DNA of 64,000 nt from Topomyia yanbarensis (GCF_030247195.1 NC_080672.1:10168001-10232000), one strand, 5' to 3'. Shown: positions 42,565 to 54,812, numbered from the stretch's first letter. A program made the numbers and translations. The notes: generated by a model from the letters alone, not told the origin.

Positions 42565-42604
42565 TAAAAGGGCGATTTGCTTAGGTAGGTCCGAATAGCC
42601 CCGA
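42565..42604 (-). mobile_element. End fragment of the pogo-like family at 6501-7344
   Basis: On the - strand it reads cggggctattcggacctacc then taagcaaatcgccctttt, matching 6509-6547 almost exactly. Confidence 0.7.
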
Positions 42605-42639
42605 TTCCTTCTTTATGCGATTTCCTAAAGGCTTTAGTG

Positions 42640-42790
42640 ATTTCCGCGATGTGTTCCTTAAACCGAATTTCTAATGTTCTCTTGGTTTGTCCAATATAAA
42701 TTGTATCGCTCTGTGATATTTTTGTATGTCCCAGATTTTCTTAGAGCGTCTAGTGGATCTTTTGTGGACCATACTGCCGTAATTCGCATG
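42640..42790 (-). pseudogene. GIY-YIG endonuclease fragment of the Penelope-like element
   Basis: LRKSGTYKNI is followed, after a frameshift, by DTIYIGQTKRTLEIRFKEHIAEI. GTY and YIG stand at the expected GIY and YIG positions, with the Arg and the His of the conserved R-x3-EH block present. In intact elements this domain nicks the target. Here it is separated from the RT by a SINE and stops. Confidence 0.75.
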
Positions 42791-42864
42791 ATTTTCCCAT
42801 GTTCTTTGGGATTCCCTATATACATGGGACAATTACGCGTATAACGGCAGCATAGTATTAATTT

Positions 42865-43007
42865 AGTTTTATTTTGATTACAGAGGTTTTAAGCTTAGGG
42901 TCATTCGCCTCTTTTCAGTTTAGAGAAATTCCTTTTGGAAAAATCTCTAAGCCTATGTGCGGGGTTGGGAATCGAACCCAGGTGAGCTGCGTACAAGGCA
43001 AGGATTT
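42865..43007 (-). repeat. tRNA-derived SINE, copy 3 (5' truncated), with target duplication
   Basis: The B-box-like gggttcgattcccaac is retained on the - strand; the first tRNA-like half is missing. atagtattaattt flanks both sides (42852-42864 and 43008-43020). It interrupts the Penelope-like remnant between RT and endonuclease. Confidence 0.8.
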
Positions 43008-43552
43008 ATAGTATTAATTTTAGTTGGTAATATCTACTACTGAAAACAAGATTCATATCATTTTTTTTTAAATTTTGTTCTGAGTGGATCAACCATATTT
43101 GTGTTGAAATCTACTGCTATCCTTTCTAAACTTTCAGTTGTTGGGGTTAAGGTTGTGAGAGCTTGTTTGTTGAACATCTTAGTTTTTTTAAATGAATTAT
43201 TGATTGGATGGCTCACTCTGGATAAGCGTTGAGCATACCTATTTCGAAAATAAATTCTGTTTCTTTTATTTTTGCTTCTTCCCCTAAAGGTAAACTAAGC
43301 ACTGGTTTGAAGTATTTGGTATAGCTCTTTCGGTTTTTGTAGATTTCCTATGTATTTCGAAAGTCAAGGACCCTCCCTCTCTCTTTACAAGAACATCCAA
43401 ATGTGTGTCCAATTTATTATCTTTCTCTTCCTCGTGTGTGTGAACTTATTTTTATGGATGTTGTTTATAGCTTCCAACATCTGGGATAAATTTTTAAGTT
43501 TGATAGTGTAGAAGATCATATCATATCAACGTACATTTCTTTAGGTTTGCCA

Positions 43553-43810
43553 TCAATAGTTCACAAGGAAATGGAGAGAGTGGGTTACCCATTGAAGCAT
43601 AGTTTGTTTATAAAAGACAAATGTGAAATAATTTTCTTCCATGCAAAGGCGTGTAAGTTTCATATAAGCTCTTCCTTTGCTTTTGCACAAATTATTGCCG
43701 TTTTGTTGGAGTAACCGATCCTCTAGAAGGTAAATTAAATCTTTTATGGGGACACTTGGGAATAAGTCGGTTACATCAAAAGAGACAATTATTGCGTCCA
43801 CATCGATCAC
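43553..43810 (-). pseudogene. Penelope-like RT fragment
   Basis: The 85-codon open piece contains IIVSFDVTDLFPSVPIKDLIYLLE (motif A, Asp present) and RLCMEENYFTFVFYKQTMLQWVTHSLHFLVNY. The second is a corrupted form of the block that normally reads FYKQ, then a MGNPLSPFLAN-type motif B. The block order is diagnostic of Penelope-like rather than non-LTR reverse transcriptases. Nonfunctional. Confidence 0.75.
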
Positions 43811-44200
43811 ACCTGAATTCAGCAGTTGAAATGCAAATTCTAAATTTCCCTGATTTTATTGCCAGGTTTATGCATTTCTGGAAGTCCCTTTATCCTGGGT
43901 AAGGAGGGGTTTGAAATTTTAAGTCGATTCAGATTTTCTCCCAGGATTGGTTTGCACTCTTTGAGGGATTTATCCACTCGTTTGATCATTTCAGAGAGAG
44001 ATGATTTATTCTCTGTGCTCTATGTGGGACAGATGTAATTTTCTGTCTCATGTCAGCGTCATATTATTCTTTGTCCATGATTACTACTTAGTTTCCCTTG
44101 TCAGCCCTTATATAGAAAACCGGCTTTTCCCTCAAATTTTTTAATTGTTTTTAATTCTTTTGGATGTTGTTTGTCAGGTTTATTTTCTTTGATTACTTCC

Positions 44201-44755
44201 GCTTTTATAGAATTACGGAATTATTACGGAAGATATCTGTCTTAAGAGGATTAATTGTGAAATTCCACTAAGTCGCTAAAAAAGTTTTAATTTTTGTAAA
44301 AAATGTATTAAATGTACTAAGATCTCACATTTTTATACTACCGCCTACCGCATAAGCGGTTTGTTTCCCTCCAACACGCCGTGTAAACTATTCAAAGGTC
44401 GAAACGCTACAATACCAACACAGCTGGATAAGTATACAACGAAGACCCGATTTTGTCAGCCCCCATCCGTTAGATTGGCTCTAGCAGACGAATCAAGTCA
44501 AATACGAGGATATCCTTTTTTGAGAATATTTGTCTTATCTTAATAATGCAAAGTATGCAATAATAAAAATGTCTATTTCATTTCAACTTTGCACTGGAAG
44601 ATACCCTTAAGAGAAATTTATACTAAATAATCAGATAGGGTCTAGGAACTAAAGAGGAATATTTTAACAGCTTTGGTTTATTAAAAATAAAAAAAAAATG
44701 TCTCGGCTTTGTCAATGGCTCCATTTTGTCAGCTTAGAATATGCCAAGGTGTTTA
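44201..44755. other. No gene seen
   Basis: AT-rich; the + frame 44361-44543 has no domain. Confidence 0.35.
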
Positions 44756-44757
44756 TA

Positions 44758-44875
44758 ACCTTCCGGAAGTCGCGCTAGTGCACTGAGTGCACACTGCTCT
44801 GAAAAACTAGCGAAATTGTGTTATCACACCAGCGGCTGCTCGTTCACTGGGCCATTTGCGCGACTTCCGAATGGA
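44758..44875. mobile_element. 118-bp MITE, TA target duplication
   Basis: The left end accttccggaagtcgcgc and inverse right end tccattcggaagtcgcgc share 15 of 18 bases; TA flanks both sides (44756-44757, 44876-44877). Contains an internal gtgcactgagtgcac palindrome. A half copy is at 25850-25932. Confidence 0.8.
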
Positions 44876-44879
44876 TAAA

Positions 44880-47800
44880 AACGGGTTTTATCTGAATTGC
44901 TATGCTAGTATTCCTGATTGAGACAGACATTTGTTAAGTTCTGAACATTTCTATTATTAAATAGTCTGTTAGAAAACAGTTTTAATATTGAGTCGATAAT
45001 CGGGTATAACCTATAATCTAAAATAAATGTTAGTCGCTTTTTGGCGTAAATGACATAATAACGTGTGCTACAGGATAATGTGTCTATTTGCAATTATTTA
45101 AAATTTTGCTAAAAAACGATTATAACGCACAATTTCGCATCTCATGCGACTCGGAAAAACGCCTATCTTCCGTTCGTTCGCCACACGCTTCCCCCTCGTA
45201 CTTTCACCTGTGCTTGTTTGCACCAAATGAACTCTGTTACTGCTTGTAAACATCGCAGTGGAAACGGCAACAGTCGACAAAAGCCCTCTCAAATATTTAC
45301 CGGATCCGGACACTCGACTCTCCTACAGATTGATTTTCCGCGTGTAAGTGGTGAGGTTGATTCTCGGGAACTCTGAGTGGATTGTGGCATGAACCAAAAC
45401 ACAGAGCAAGTCATGAGAGAGTTTCAACTATCCGTCGGTTACGTTTGAGAGGAGCATCAACTAGTTCGGGACGACGAAACTGAACGGGTGTGCCATCCGG
45501 GAGGTCGACGCGTTCTGAGTGTGGGGGGTTGTGGGTGGGTAAAGTGTGCCAGCATAGCCACAAGCTGAGACCGACGACGTGTTTTCGATGCATGAAGGGT
45601 AGGGGCGAAAAGTGTGTGTTCGTATTTATATACGTTATATATTTCTGTATTTGAAATTTCTGCTCACTCTCATGGGAGTAATTGAATTGTTCCTCTGTGT
45701 CCCATCAGGCTCCAAAGTACCCCAAAAGGATACATAGAAATTGAAATGACTTTTCTCTCTCGAACAGTGACGGTCGGTCGGTCGGTCGGTCGGTTGGTCG
45801 GACGGACGGTTGGATCTGGTGTACTTTTCGGCAATGGCTTGTTCAGTGCCGACCAGAAAATGTTTGTCTACTATCCTGTCTGCCAGTGCCTATACACTGC
45901 TGTGAACCGAACTTTACCTTTGCTGATGTGACTCGCACACGTTCTACACTGTTTGAAATTTTTCGTTTCTGTAGGCTTATCCCGACCGGCATCGGAGAGA
46001 AGGCTCAGTTATTATAATGTCGGAAAGGCAGAGCGAGCGAGAGTAATATATTTATGAACATATTCCCACTAGAAACATTTCCCAAGCAAGGCGCAAAAAT
46101 TATAGGAAACTTTTATTAACAAGCTCTGGATCGAGTGAGATTGACTTCTGAGGCCAGGAGAATCATTTTACACTTGATTTTTCCTCAACCTTTGCTTCCT
46201 TCCTTCGGTTTTATGTGCGTTCTATCGATTCACGGCCGGACAAGGTTTGCCGTTCTTCTTAAAATCCCTCGGGAGGGCAAGGGTTGTAGACAGAACCGAC
46301 GCTATTACCGTGATTTCATCAGAAGCTGAGCATTGATTCAAAGGGGAGCAGCAACACAAGGCGAAAGAAAAAAGTTCCGGCCGTTCTAGTTCAGCCACAT
46401 GGTAAATACTGTGCGTACACGCTCATTTAACGCTGATTAGAGTGATTGATTTTTCAGCTGCTTTGTTGACCGTGTCTAGCAGGGGAATTAGTCTCGTGGG
46501 TGAGAACTGTCGGATGCTTTGAAGTCCTTCCGCATTAATTGTTTGGGGGGCTTCCGCCACTGGCATCGCTATTCTCGAGTGAAGCATTCGCGAGTTCGTT
46601 CAGTGTCGACATCAGCACTGGATTTAATTGCCCTTTTCCCCGAAAGTTGGTACAAGAAACACGGAAAAGGCGTTTAGAAAACTTCATTTGTATTGTGCGA
46701 GGAAATAATGCTTGTTCTTGCTTTGATGTTTGCGCTATCTTTTGTTTGCAACTACTGCAATAGAAGTTTAAATTGAACATTCCTACTGTCTTTTCAAAAT
46801 TCAGTTTTAAAACTTAGTTTGGGTTGAAGGCGATTTAGGAATTCTTTAAGATTGGCTTGAACGTCACGAAATGAAAATGTATTACGCGCATCCTGTAATT
46901 CAAAACCCCAAACCAAAAATTGCTTATAACATTACGATGCAAGCAAAAGCGCACATATCTCGGAACTGATGAAAGTCGCATTTCAAGATGACCGTTTGAG
47001 TAAACCAATCGTCATAAACCTTGGTCTGATTTCATCTCCTGTTTTTCCCGAAAACCATTAAACTCGTTCGACGGTGTGTGATCTTTTGAGGTGATAGATT
47101 TGAAACCGTTTTTGGTTAGACTATGTAGGATAGACGCTCCCTCATTCATCCCAATCCCTCTGACTCCAATACTAGTCGTTCGTTGCGCGTGAATGCGAGT
47201 ATGGAATCATGTACCCTACCACTGGTAACGACAGTACCCATTCGGTTCATGCGAGATCACGCAACAAGCGGTTCATAAAAACGTAAGATGAAAACCAAAA
47301 AAATGTACCGTTTCTGTTTTTTGCCATAAAAGTACTTCGACAAGAACTGTTTGTCCGTCCCGCAAGCAACAATGGTACAGCCATAACTGCTCTGATTTCC
47401 ATCTGATACCACGATACAAACCAGCGGCAATATACAATGAAAACACGGAGCACACAGTTAGGCTCGTGTTCCAGGCTACGACTGCCGCCATCATCGCGGA
47501 GGAGGTTTAGCGGGTGAAGCGCGTGTGGCCGATGAGCTGTGTAAATTGTAGGCGAAGAAACAATTATTCTCATTTTTCGGTTCTTTTCCGATTCGGCACG
47601 CTTCTGGTGGTTTGATGAAGCGATCGCGCGAACGCCCGTTCGGTGGCACAGTCGATCACGAGTCCAACGACAGGTGAACGAAAGTCATTTATTTCTGGTC
47701 CCCCCCCTCCCTTGAGATTCTAAATGTCTATCTCGGCAGAATGAGCCACAAGCCCAGGCCTACCGAAAGCAGCAGCTGAAATGGATTCCATGCTGTGGTT

Positions 47801-48880
47801 TTAGATTGGAGCACGCGTCGGTAGGTGAGATGGATTTGCGGCCTCGACGGTGCAATTAATTGAAAATTTCAATCGCTTTGAACGAAAACTATATTGTAAC
47901 CAACGACGTCCAATTATCCAGCGAACGAACATGGTTCCGCGAAGCACAATGGAACAACCATACAGGATCATTTGATTTTTTAAGTATATGGAGATTACTT
48001 AAATTTTGTTCAATATGACAAAACAATTTACCATCCACACATTTCTAAAGGATTATTGGATAACATAAATCTTAAAATGGCTGAAAGCCTTGTATAGCAC
48101 AAACACTTGCACAATAGGGACGGGATTGCAAACATGAGCATACCACAATGACGTAGACCCGCTCATCTCCGTATACCTGACCGCGAACAGTTTTCACAGA
48201 TAAAGAAGATCAAAAACGGCAAGCCAAATTTGGGTCAATATGTAATATGGGTATTATTAATTAATTTTGTTAATAATAACTAACATAATTCTCCTCGCAT
48301 GTTTCTGATTCCTTTTTATACAGGGTGTTTGGTTTATGCTTAAGAACCTTTGGGGGAGTGATAGATGATCATACTTGGGGAAAAAATGTTATACCTACAC
48401 ATATACTCAAATCTCAACCGCTACAGAGTTATTGAACTATTTCTGTTAAAAAAACTTGTTTGAATTTAAATAGCTCTAACTCAAAAACTATACTTTCTAT
48501 TTTAAATCATTTAGTTCCATTGGAGAGCGAGTAAAGGCGCTTTAACCTGGGCTCATTAGCCAGGGCAAGGAGTAAATATCTCTGTCCCATCCCAAAGAAG
48601 TGACATTAACCTTCTTAGCTAAGGCACTCCGAACGGTTTATCCTAACCCACTATAAACTGAAACGGTTGGTACGGTTGTCCTCGTTTATTCCTCATTCAA
48701 GTTTCAAAACAATTCGTTGGTTGAATTGTTCATTAAATGAATAATTCAGTTGCCGTATAATATTGAAACGTCTTCAAACCCAACTCTGCAGAGTAGGCCT
48801 GGCCGTTTTAATATTTGCGTCATATTATAATATGCTTCAAATATTATTGTTGACAAGAAAAACACTAAAGAATAACTGCA
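44880..48880. other. Mostly unique sequence, no gene assigned
   Basis: Balanced composition with many short overlapping frames and no recognisable domain. 45770-45800 is a (ggtc)n microsatellite. Around 48320-48560 the words cagggtgtttggtttatgc and tagctctaactcaaaaac resemble a dispersed mosquito repeat. Could contain host introns or regulatory DNA. Confidence 0.3.
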
Positions 48881-49122
48881 GTTTTTTCCAGGATGATTTT
48901 CAATACTGGCTTTGTAAGGGTTAGAATAAAATTGAATAGAACTATAGTGCGCGACCAAAATAAAAATGAAAATTGTTCTTACATAAGTTTCACACATACA
49001 GCTACATCATACGAGACAAATAGTACTAATAACGTACAACTCCTTCGCCGAGACAGAAAGCTTCATAGCGAAGAACAAAATGCAACATGACGTCTAATAT
49101 GAAAAAAACAAATCCAAGATCC

Positions 49123-52100
49123 CAGGCACGTAGCCAGAGGGGGGGGGGCTATGGGGCTAAAGCCCCTCCCGGAATGTTTTGAAAATAAATTTTAAAAGCA
49201 TGATTTTCAGCGACTTTACACAATACTGTAGCTCGTTTGGTTTGAACAAATTATCGAGAAAAAGTTAAATAAGATTGTTGTTTCCAATAACCAAAAACAA
49301 TGGTCACGAAACTCAGTGTAGTTTATGCTTTTGTCCAAGCCAGTGTGAAGCGAACGACAAATATAGTTACTTTTATATTGTGTGCCTTGTCTGAAAAAAA
49401 AGGAAACTGCTACTATACTTCTTGCACTAATAATCTGTCGAGATGAGTGAGTCGCAGAAGCAAGAAGCGATGCTCCGGCCAATTACTGAGATTATTGATG
49501 ACTCGCATAAGACCGAGTATTCGTGATGAGGAACATTTTCAGAAGGTGAAAATGTTGGTTAGATTTATGATAGTCACCTTTATCGAGTTTTACCATGTCA
49601 GGTATTAATATGCTTTAGCGTTCAAGATATTGGCCCAGGCAAAACCATTCATTTTTAACCATTTAAAACACATGGTCGTGTGTGACAATGCTATACATCC
49701 TTATTCTTGTTGAAGAAGAATGTAAGATACATTCGAAAGCGATTCAATCGAATAATTAGCCCAGTTGATTTGGCTATCGTAAACGGGAATACAAACCACT
49801 TTCGAACAAATCTCGCATTCGTCGTAAACAAGAATAAGGGTGATAATTAAGAGCTTCATATATATGGAGATGAGAAAATCAATGTTCGATTCCAAAATCG
49901 GATAACGCTTACTTGCAGATACTTGTCATATTTGCGAGAGAAGCAATACAAAACATAATACGATAGTACAATTACACATAGTATTCTTTGCACATATCAA
50001 GGACAAACTAGTACGTTCCAGTTATGTGAAAAAACGCTGAACAGAAACAATTATCAAATTTATGACAGCTGTTCAGGTAATATTGACAACGACAAAAGCT
50101 GCGTCAAGTATCTCAAAATCTACAGCCAGAACAATCTTTGAGGATTTTCACACTCGCAAAGGCAACAAGCAAGGAAGAAATCAGATGTTGGCGAACATAA
50201 AGACAGCAACCACGATGGTGATACGGAATAGCGAGATAGATATAATTGACTCCCTTTACGCAGTTGGTGAGGAAAAAATAATTCCATGCCTCGTACATAG
50301 GTATCCATGTGCAATGGTTAAGAGCCTGCGCGAGATCTCGTTTATTATTTTTATTGCTGGAAATAGATAGTAAAAGATGAAAGAACAACTGTTCCGATTG
50401 ACTAAATAAAGCATTGGACTGATTCCACTAATAGAATTATTAAAAAAAAGTAGATGTTTTATGAGCAACTAAGCACTAAAACTCTCCAAGAGTGAACGCT
50501 TCATCGAAAATGATTGTCACGTTTAACAAAACTCAGGTGTAATATTCGATATTGGCAATTCTATTTTAAATTTAAAAGACAAGTATTTGAATTGTATTCA
50601 ATTTTAATTGCGATGTGCACTCTATACTCTTAGTGTAAATACTATGCATCACATTGAAGCGTACTAGGCAAACAAATATTTCAATTTACTGAGAACGATA
50701 TAGCCGAGATGAGATTGCTTGTTTTCGCATAATTTTAACGCAATATCATTTTCATTGGAACTTAATTTCATTATCATGTGAGAAATTCGTTCCGTATTAA
50801 AACACTGTTGCGACTAAAATGATGTGACTGGTTGAAACTATAATTTCCATAGTTTCGACGTAATGTCTTCAGTATATGGCAGTCTTTTGGGCTGTTTTTT
50901 ATTCGTTTTGGAATAAAATGAGAGAGATGATCAGAAATCACGGAGGAGGAAAAAAGAATCAGCTAATCCAAATCGCCTCAAGAGCATCTCTCTATCTTTT
51001 CTATGCAATCATAACGAGTACTTTCGAAATTACGCTCTGATCCTCTGAATTCGGTTCGAATAAAACGGCATTATTTAAAGCTGCTAACGTCTTCGTTACT
51101 CGCGCAGCTTTAATTGAAATTGTTTCTCAAATTTTTGTAAAACAAACCTGTTATCAAAAAGCATTATAGTTATCTTCGAGAAGTCATGCATCTCTTTTAA
51201 TCTTGATGATAATTGTGAAAATACTTGAGCTAATTAAAAACGAACCAATTACTGAGCAGATTAGTGTCAACATGTTTGAATTGATTTAAAAAGTGTAAGC
51301 ATCATAGCAAATCCAACTGCCAGAAGGAACTGCTGCTGACAAAAATTTTGCCTGGTTTTTTTTTATTTATAGTTTCTAGCTATTTTAGTGGTTTCATCAA
51401 TGTTACATTTAAAAACATTTACGTAAATTAGAAGATAAGAGTAATCAGTACTAAGGAATTTCCTTTCGATTAGTGAACAGATGCAAGATTGTAAGTCGAT
51501 AGAGCTAAAGTTTTTTGCACACACTTTAAATGTTAACAAGCACAATCACTGGTCTACATTTTACTATTGTTTTAAGGATCTAGTAGAACGATTGGTTAGA
51601 AAAATCATCATAATTTGAAAAGTATCAATTCCATAACAAATAGGTTATGTGAAAAAAATCTAAATACATAAATAGATAAAGTTGTTCTCACTTGTCTGTT
51701 AATATTGCCGAAAATATTCTTTTATTATTTTCATTTATATTGAAACTATTATAAATTTGAGTTAAATAAGAGTTGAACTGTTTCTCCGCATCTACAAATC
51801 TCCTGCCAAATCAGAAGATTTGTAGCGAATTTCGACATTCTCTTGTATTTGTATTTAAATAATTGACACTGAGTCTTAATGAACTAAACTAAAAAGAAAT
51901 GACCTAAAGTGGCAACAAACAGTTACGAAACTGTGTAGAACAAATGACGAAGTAGATGATGTCACTATAAACTTTGAAGCGACGGGTCATTTCTAATATC
52001 GTTGGCAGCGTAGTTAGTATTGCGCATTTCAGTCTACAGTAGTGATCGACGACGAAGGACATGGGTTGGTACGTAGAGGTTAATTTGTGATAGGTGATCG

Positions 52101-52581
52101 TGAACATCATATTCAGCCAAAAGAAGCTTATACACGAAGGTAGTTTGCGACGCGTGTGTACGATCTTCTAAAGTCTGTATTCCTAATAATCGGATAACGG
52201 TCTTCGTATAGTGGCAGGTTCAGAGGATCGTTCCAAGGCAATTGACGTTACGCATACCGTATGAATCTACGCTGGATAGCTTGAATTCTTTGACTCCAAG
52301 TTGTATGATAGGGGCACTCACCAGACGACGTTTGCGAATTCCAACGGTGAAAATTGTAACTCGTAAATTAATAATGAAAATCAAATTCAAAAGTAATAAT
52401 TCGTCAATGAACTATAGCCTTTCTTGTATCAGATAACATATTGTCTATTGAATAATTTTGGAACTGTTTTTACTACGAACTTTTCAAAATTGCATTCAAT
52501 TTCCAGTAACTATCTCAAGTTACCAGAATTATGCAACAAGTTTTAAGCCCCTCCCGAAACAAAATCCTGGCTACGGATCTG
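49123..52581. mobile_element. hAT-like element inserted in the ORF1 remnant
   Basis: The left end caggcacgtagccag and inverse right end cagatccgtagccag match at 12 of 15 positions, each followed by a G/C-rich block containing gcccctcccg or its relative. The octamer caagatcc is present exactly at 49115-49122 and 52582-52589. Removing the element joins the ORF1 frame. No hAT transposase was found inside; a jockey 3' fragment is at 51860-52345. The open frames over 50062-50468 have no domain. Confidence 0.8.
51860..52345 (-). pseudogene. Jockey-clade ORF2 3' fragment inside the hAT-like element
   Basis: The - strand reads YHTTWSQRIQAIQRRFIRYA, then PLNLPLYEDRYPII, and in other frames LLAEYDVHDHLSQINLYVP and THVLRRRSLL. 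It ends in a T-Y-AND-type tail. This is the C-terminal third of a jockey-clade reverse transcriptase after the active site. It contains several frameshifts and stops and is truncated at about 52345. Confidence 0.75.
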
Positions 52582-53266
52582 CAAGATCCTCGTGTACACG
52601 TATCTTGATTTAACGGAATTTACCTTACATGATTTCGCACCTTGTATTAGCACGGATTATATTAAAATATTCATATCGAAGTATGGAAAAGTGGAATCCG
52701 TCTCTAACAACATTTGGGAAAACGTTTACTCCTGCATTCTCAACGGGTGGTGCAAATACGGCTGAGCCAACCTACACCGTCTTACTTGACTTTCAGGTGG
52801 CAGATGATCTCAAGGTGTGAACTACATACAAAGAACCCTATGCACATACCCTGGGCAGACGCCCACGTGCCAATTCTGTATCCAAACGGCAAACTGCGCC
52901 AAAACAGCTAAAGAAAATACATCTACTACAAACAACACCATCAAACAACCTTCGAAATCTGCTGATACACAAGATAGCCGGCCAAAAAATAATGGCCTAA
53001 CAAACAATATTCCGCGGTATCCCCAAGCCAATAGTTAACATAACTAGGAAATAAATAAACAACAACGAAGACGGCTATGGCAGAGTCACTCGAAAACACA
53101 AAAAGCATGTAACAGAGAAAATCGAAGTTCTAGCGACAACGACATGGTCACAAACACAAGCGAGGAAGAAGGCAGACGGAATGATCAGCAAGCGACAGAC
53201 CTGACCATTGCTCACCACCAATCAGGAATCAGTAGCTTGTTAACATTTAACGACACAGAACAATAA

Positions 53267-53465
53267 AAACAGAGCATTCTGCACCCTCGGAGGGATGCTG
53301 AACGATCTGCAGGTGCTACAATAGCAGTAATTAAACTTCCAACCCCGGAAGGATTTAGAATTTTTATTTAAGCAGTGAGCAGATATATCAACACCCCGAG
53401 GGGATACTGAGATAACAGAACGAAAACACCCCCGAATAGATATTGTCATTCAAATACGGTTTAAA
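53267..53465. other. Probable 3' UTR between two retrotransposon remnants
   Basis: Contains paired words cctcggagggatgct and ccccgaggggatact and ccccggaaggattt. The sequence is non-coding and lies downstream of the - strand RNase H remnant, of which it is probably the 3' UTR. Confidence 0.4.
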
Positions 53466-54400
53466 CTATAACTCTTTACCACACTGGGTTAGGAATAATA
53501 GCATATCTTTCAGTTTCAGCTCTCTGTACATAGGTTCATCTATGTGTGGAGAACCAAAAATCCGGATACGTAATTGCATTACTGCAGGGCAGTTGCATAT
53601 CAAATGATATGATGTTCCGTAATCGGATTCACAAAGATCACGTGAATAATACTCAGCGCGCTGAATAGTAGCCATGTGATAATTGAGTTTGCAATGTCCA
53701 GTCAGTGCCCTGACTAGAATACTGCAGTTGTGTTTGGAAAAATGCAACAAATTCTTTGACATTTTCGAACTCACATCCGACAGCAAAGTTTTTATTTGAA
53801 GGCAAGTTTGCAAGCTACGCCAATGGTTGGCATGTTCGGATGGAGCCCAAGAGCGAATCTTGTGCATAATCCAACTTATCGACAGTGGTAGAACTGATTC
53901 TGGACCAGTCGCTGTGTCAGCTCTAGCCAATTCGGCCGCCCATTCATTTCCAGTAATACCGGAATGATCGGGTACCCATAGAAGGTAGATAGCATTTGAA
54001 ATGCTAAATTCTTCGATTTGAGTTCGACATGCGATTACTAATTTCGATATCGAATCTGCCGAACTAAATACTTTCAGGGCAGCCTGGCTGTTGGAGCAAA
54101 AATTGATTCTTTTACCACAAATTCCCTGTTGAAGTGCTGATTGTATGCCACACAGAAACGCAAAGATTTCAGCTTGGAACATGGTACAGTATCTACCAAG
54201 CGAATGAGATTGGTTTAATCTCATCTCATGACAATAGACACCAGCACCGGCTCGGCCCTCCAACAAAGAACCGTCCGTATAACAAACTACGTATTCTTCA
54301 AGTTGTCGCTCCATCCAGCCAGACAGCCATTCCTCACAAAGAGGAATTCTCACATTGAAAGTTTTAGAAGGAAAACTACATGTCTACGTCAAAAGAGCTT
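53466..54400 (-). pseudogene. RNase H and C-terminal domain of a non-LTR retrotransposon, 5' truncated
   Basis: A 295-codon open frame. RNase H blocks are present: VVCYTDGSLLEG (first Asp), FQAEIFAFLCGI (Glu), NFCSNSQAALKVF (the usual Asp of SDSQ replaced by Asn) and LLWVPDHSGITGNEWAAELA (the usual Asp of E-A-D-E replaced by Ala). A C-terminal LTGHCKLNYHM and C-x9-H-x3-C block follow. Homology continues upstream in frame (KTFNVRIPLCEEW) to about 54400 and stops; no RT precedes it. Architecture fits LOA/I-type elements. Two catalytic positions are substituted, so the enzyme is predicted dead even though the frame is open. Confidence 0.8.
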
Positions 54401-54619
54401 CAATAGAGGTAGAATATGGAGTCATTGTTGCTATACGTCAGATAATTGTTGATCATCACGACGATCTCGGTCTGACTATTTAGTAGCCGTACCCGTGCCC
54501 GCTGGTTTCAGGATGATTTCCTGACCCTCTTTCACTTCCCGTTGATCCAGAATCCAGAGCAGTACGGATTCAGTTGAGCCATCGCGAACTGCTCGTTGGT
54601 TTTGTATGAATAAGTTTGA

Positions 54620-54812
54620 GTTTTTTTTCTGTCGGAGAAATGTCAAAATAATATGCTATTTTTTCCTACTCATTATTTTATTGAATAATTTATAAAAAGA
54701 ACAAGTTCACGCGCATCATCATCATCAACATTTTAGGTACACGATCAAACATATTCGTCACCGCACCTTTCCACCGCCTTCTAACCATCCTTCTCCCGGC
54801 GGCTCAAACAAT
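54620..54812 (-). other. 3' UTR and polyadenylation signal of the TXNL1 retrocopy
   Basis: On the - strand an AATAAA at 54677-54682 is followed about 50 nt later by an A-run at 54621-54628, which may be the remains of the poly(A) tail. 54713-54728 is a short (atc)n stretch. Confidence 0.5.

Larger units (their letters stand above)
42610..44200 (-). mobile_element. Penelope-like element remnant (RT plus GIY-YIG)
   Basis: Read on the - strand in several frames: RADKGN and VVIMDKE near 44110-44060; GLPEMHKPGNKIR near 43890-43850; SFDVTDLFPSVPIKD near 43780 (RT motif A); ENYFTFVFYKQT near 43630; then KLDTHLDVLVKREGGSLTFEIHRKSTKTERA near 43410-43330, the segment after the active site. Near 42790-42640 a GTYK block and IYIGQTKRTLEIRFKEHI match the GIY-YIG endonuclease that Penelope-like elements carry at the C terminus. 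The catalytic YADD block is not visible. Stops, frameshifts and a SINE (42865-43007) break the gene. Confidence 0.8.
48880..53266 (+). pseudogene. Gag-like ORF1 remnant of a non-LTR retrotransposon, split by a hAT-like element
   Basis: Directly after the insertion the + strand reads ILVYTYLDLTEFTLHDFAP, STDYIKIFISKYGKVESV and NNIWENV (an RRM-like ORF1 block). A frameshifted stretch then leads to RTLCTYPGQTPTCQFC, a zinc-knuckle start (second half degraded, His replaced). An Asn/Thr-rich tail ends TFNDTEQ and a stop at about 53266, after one more frameshift near 53130. Upstream of 49122 the frame continues with KNKSK after a stop. The left limit at 48880 is approximate. This is a dead ORF1; the element class is probably LOA- or I-like, by the style of the knuckle region. 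Confidence 0.6.
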
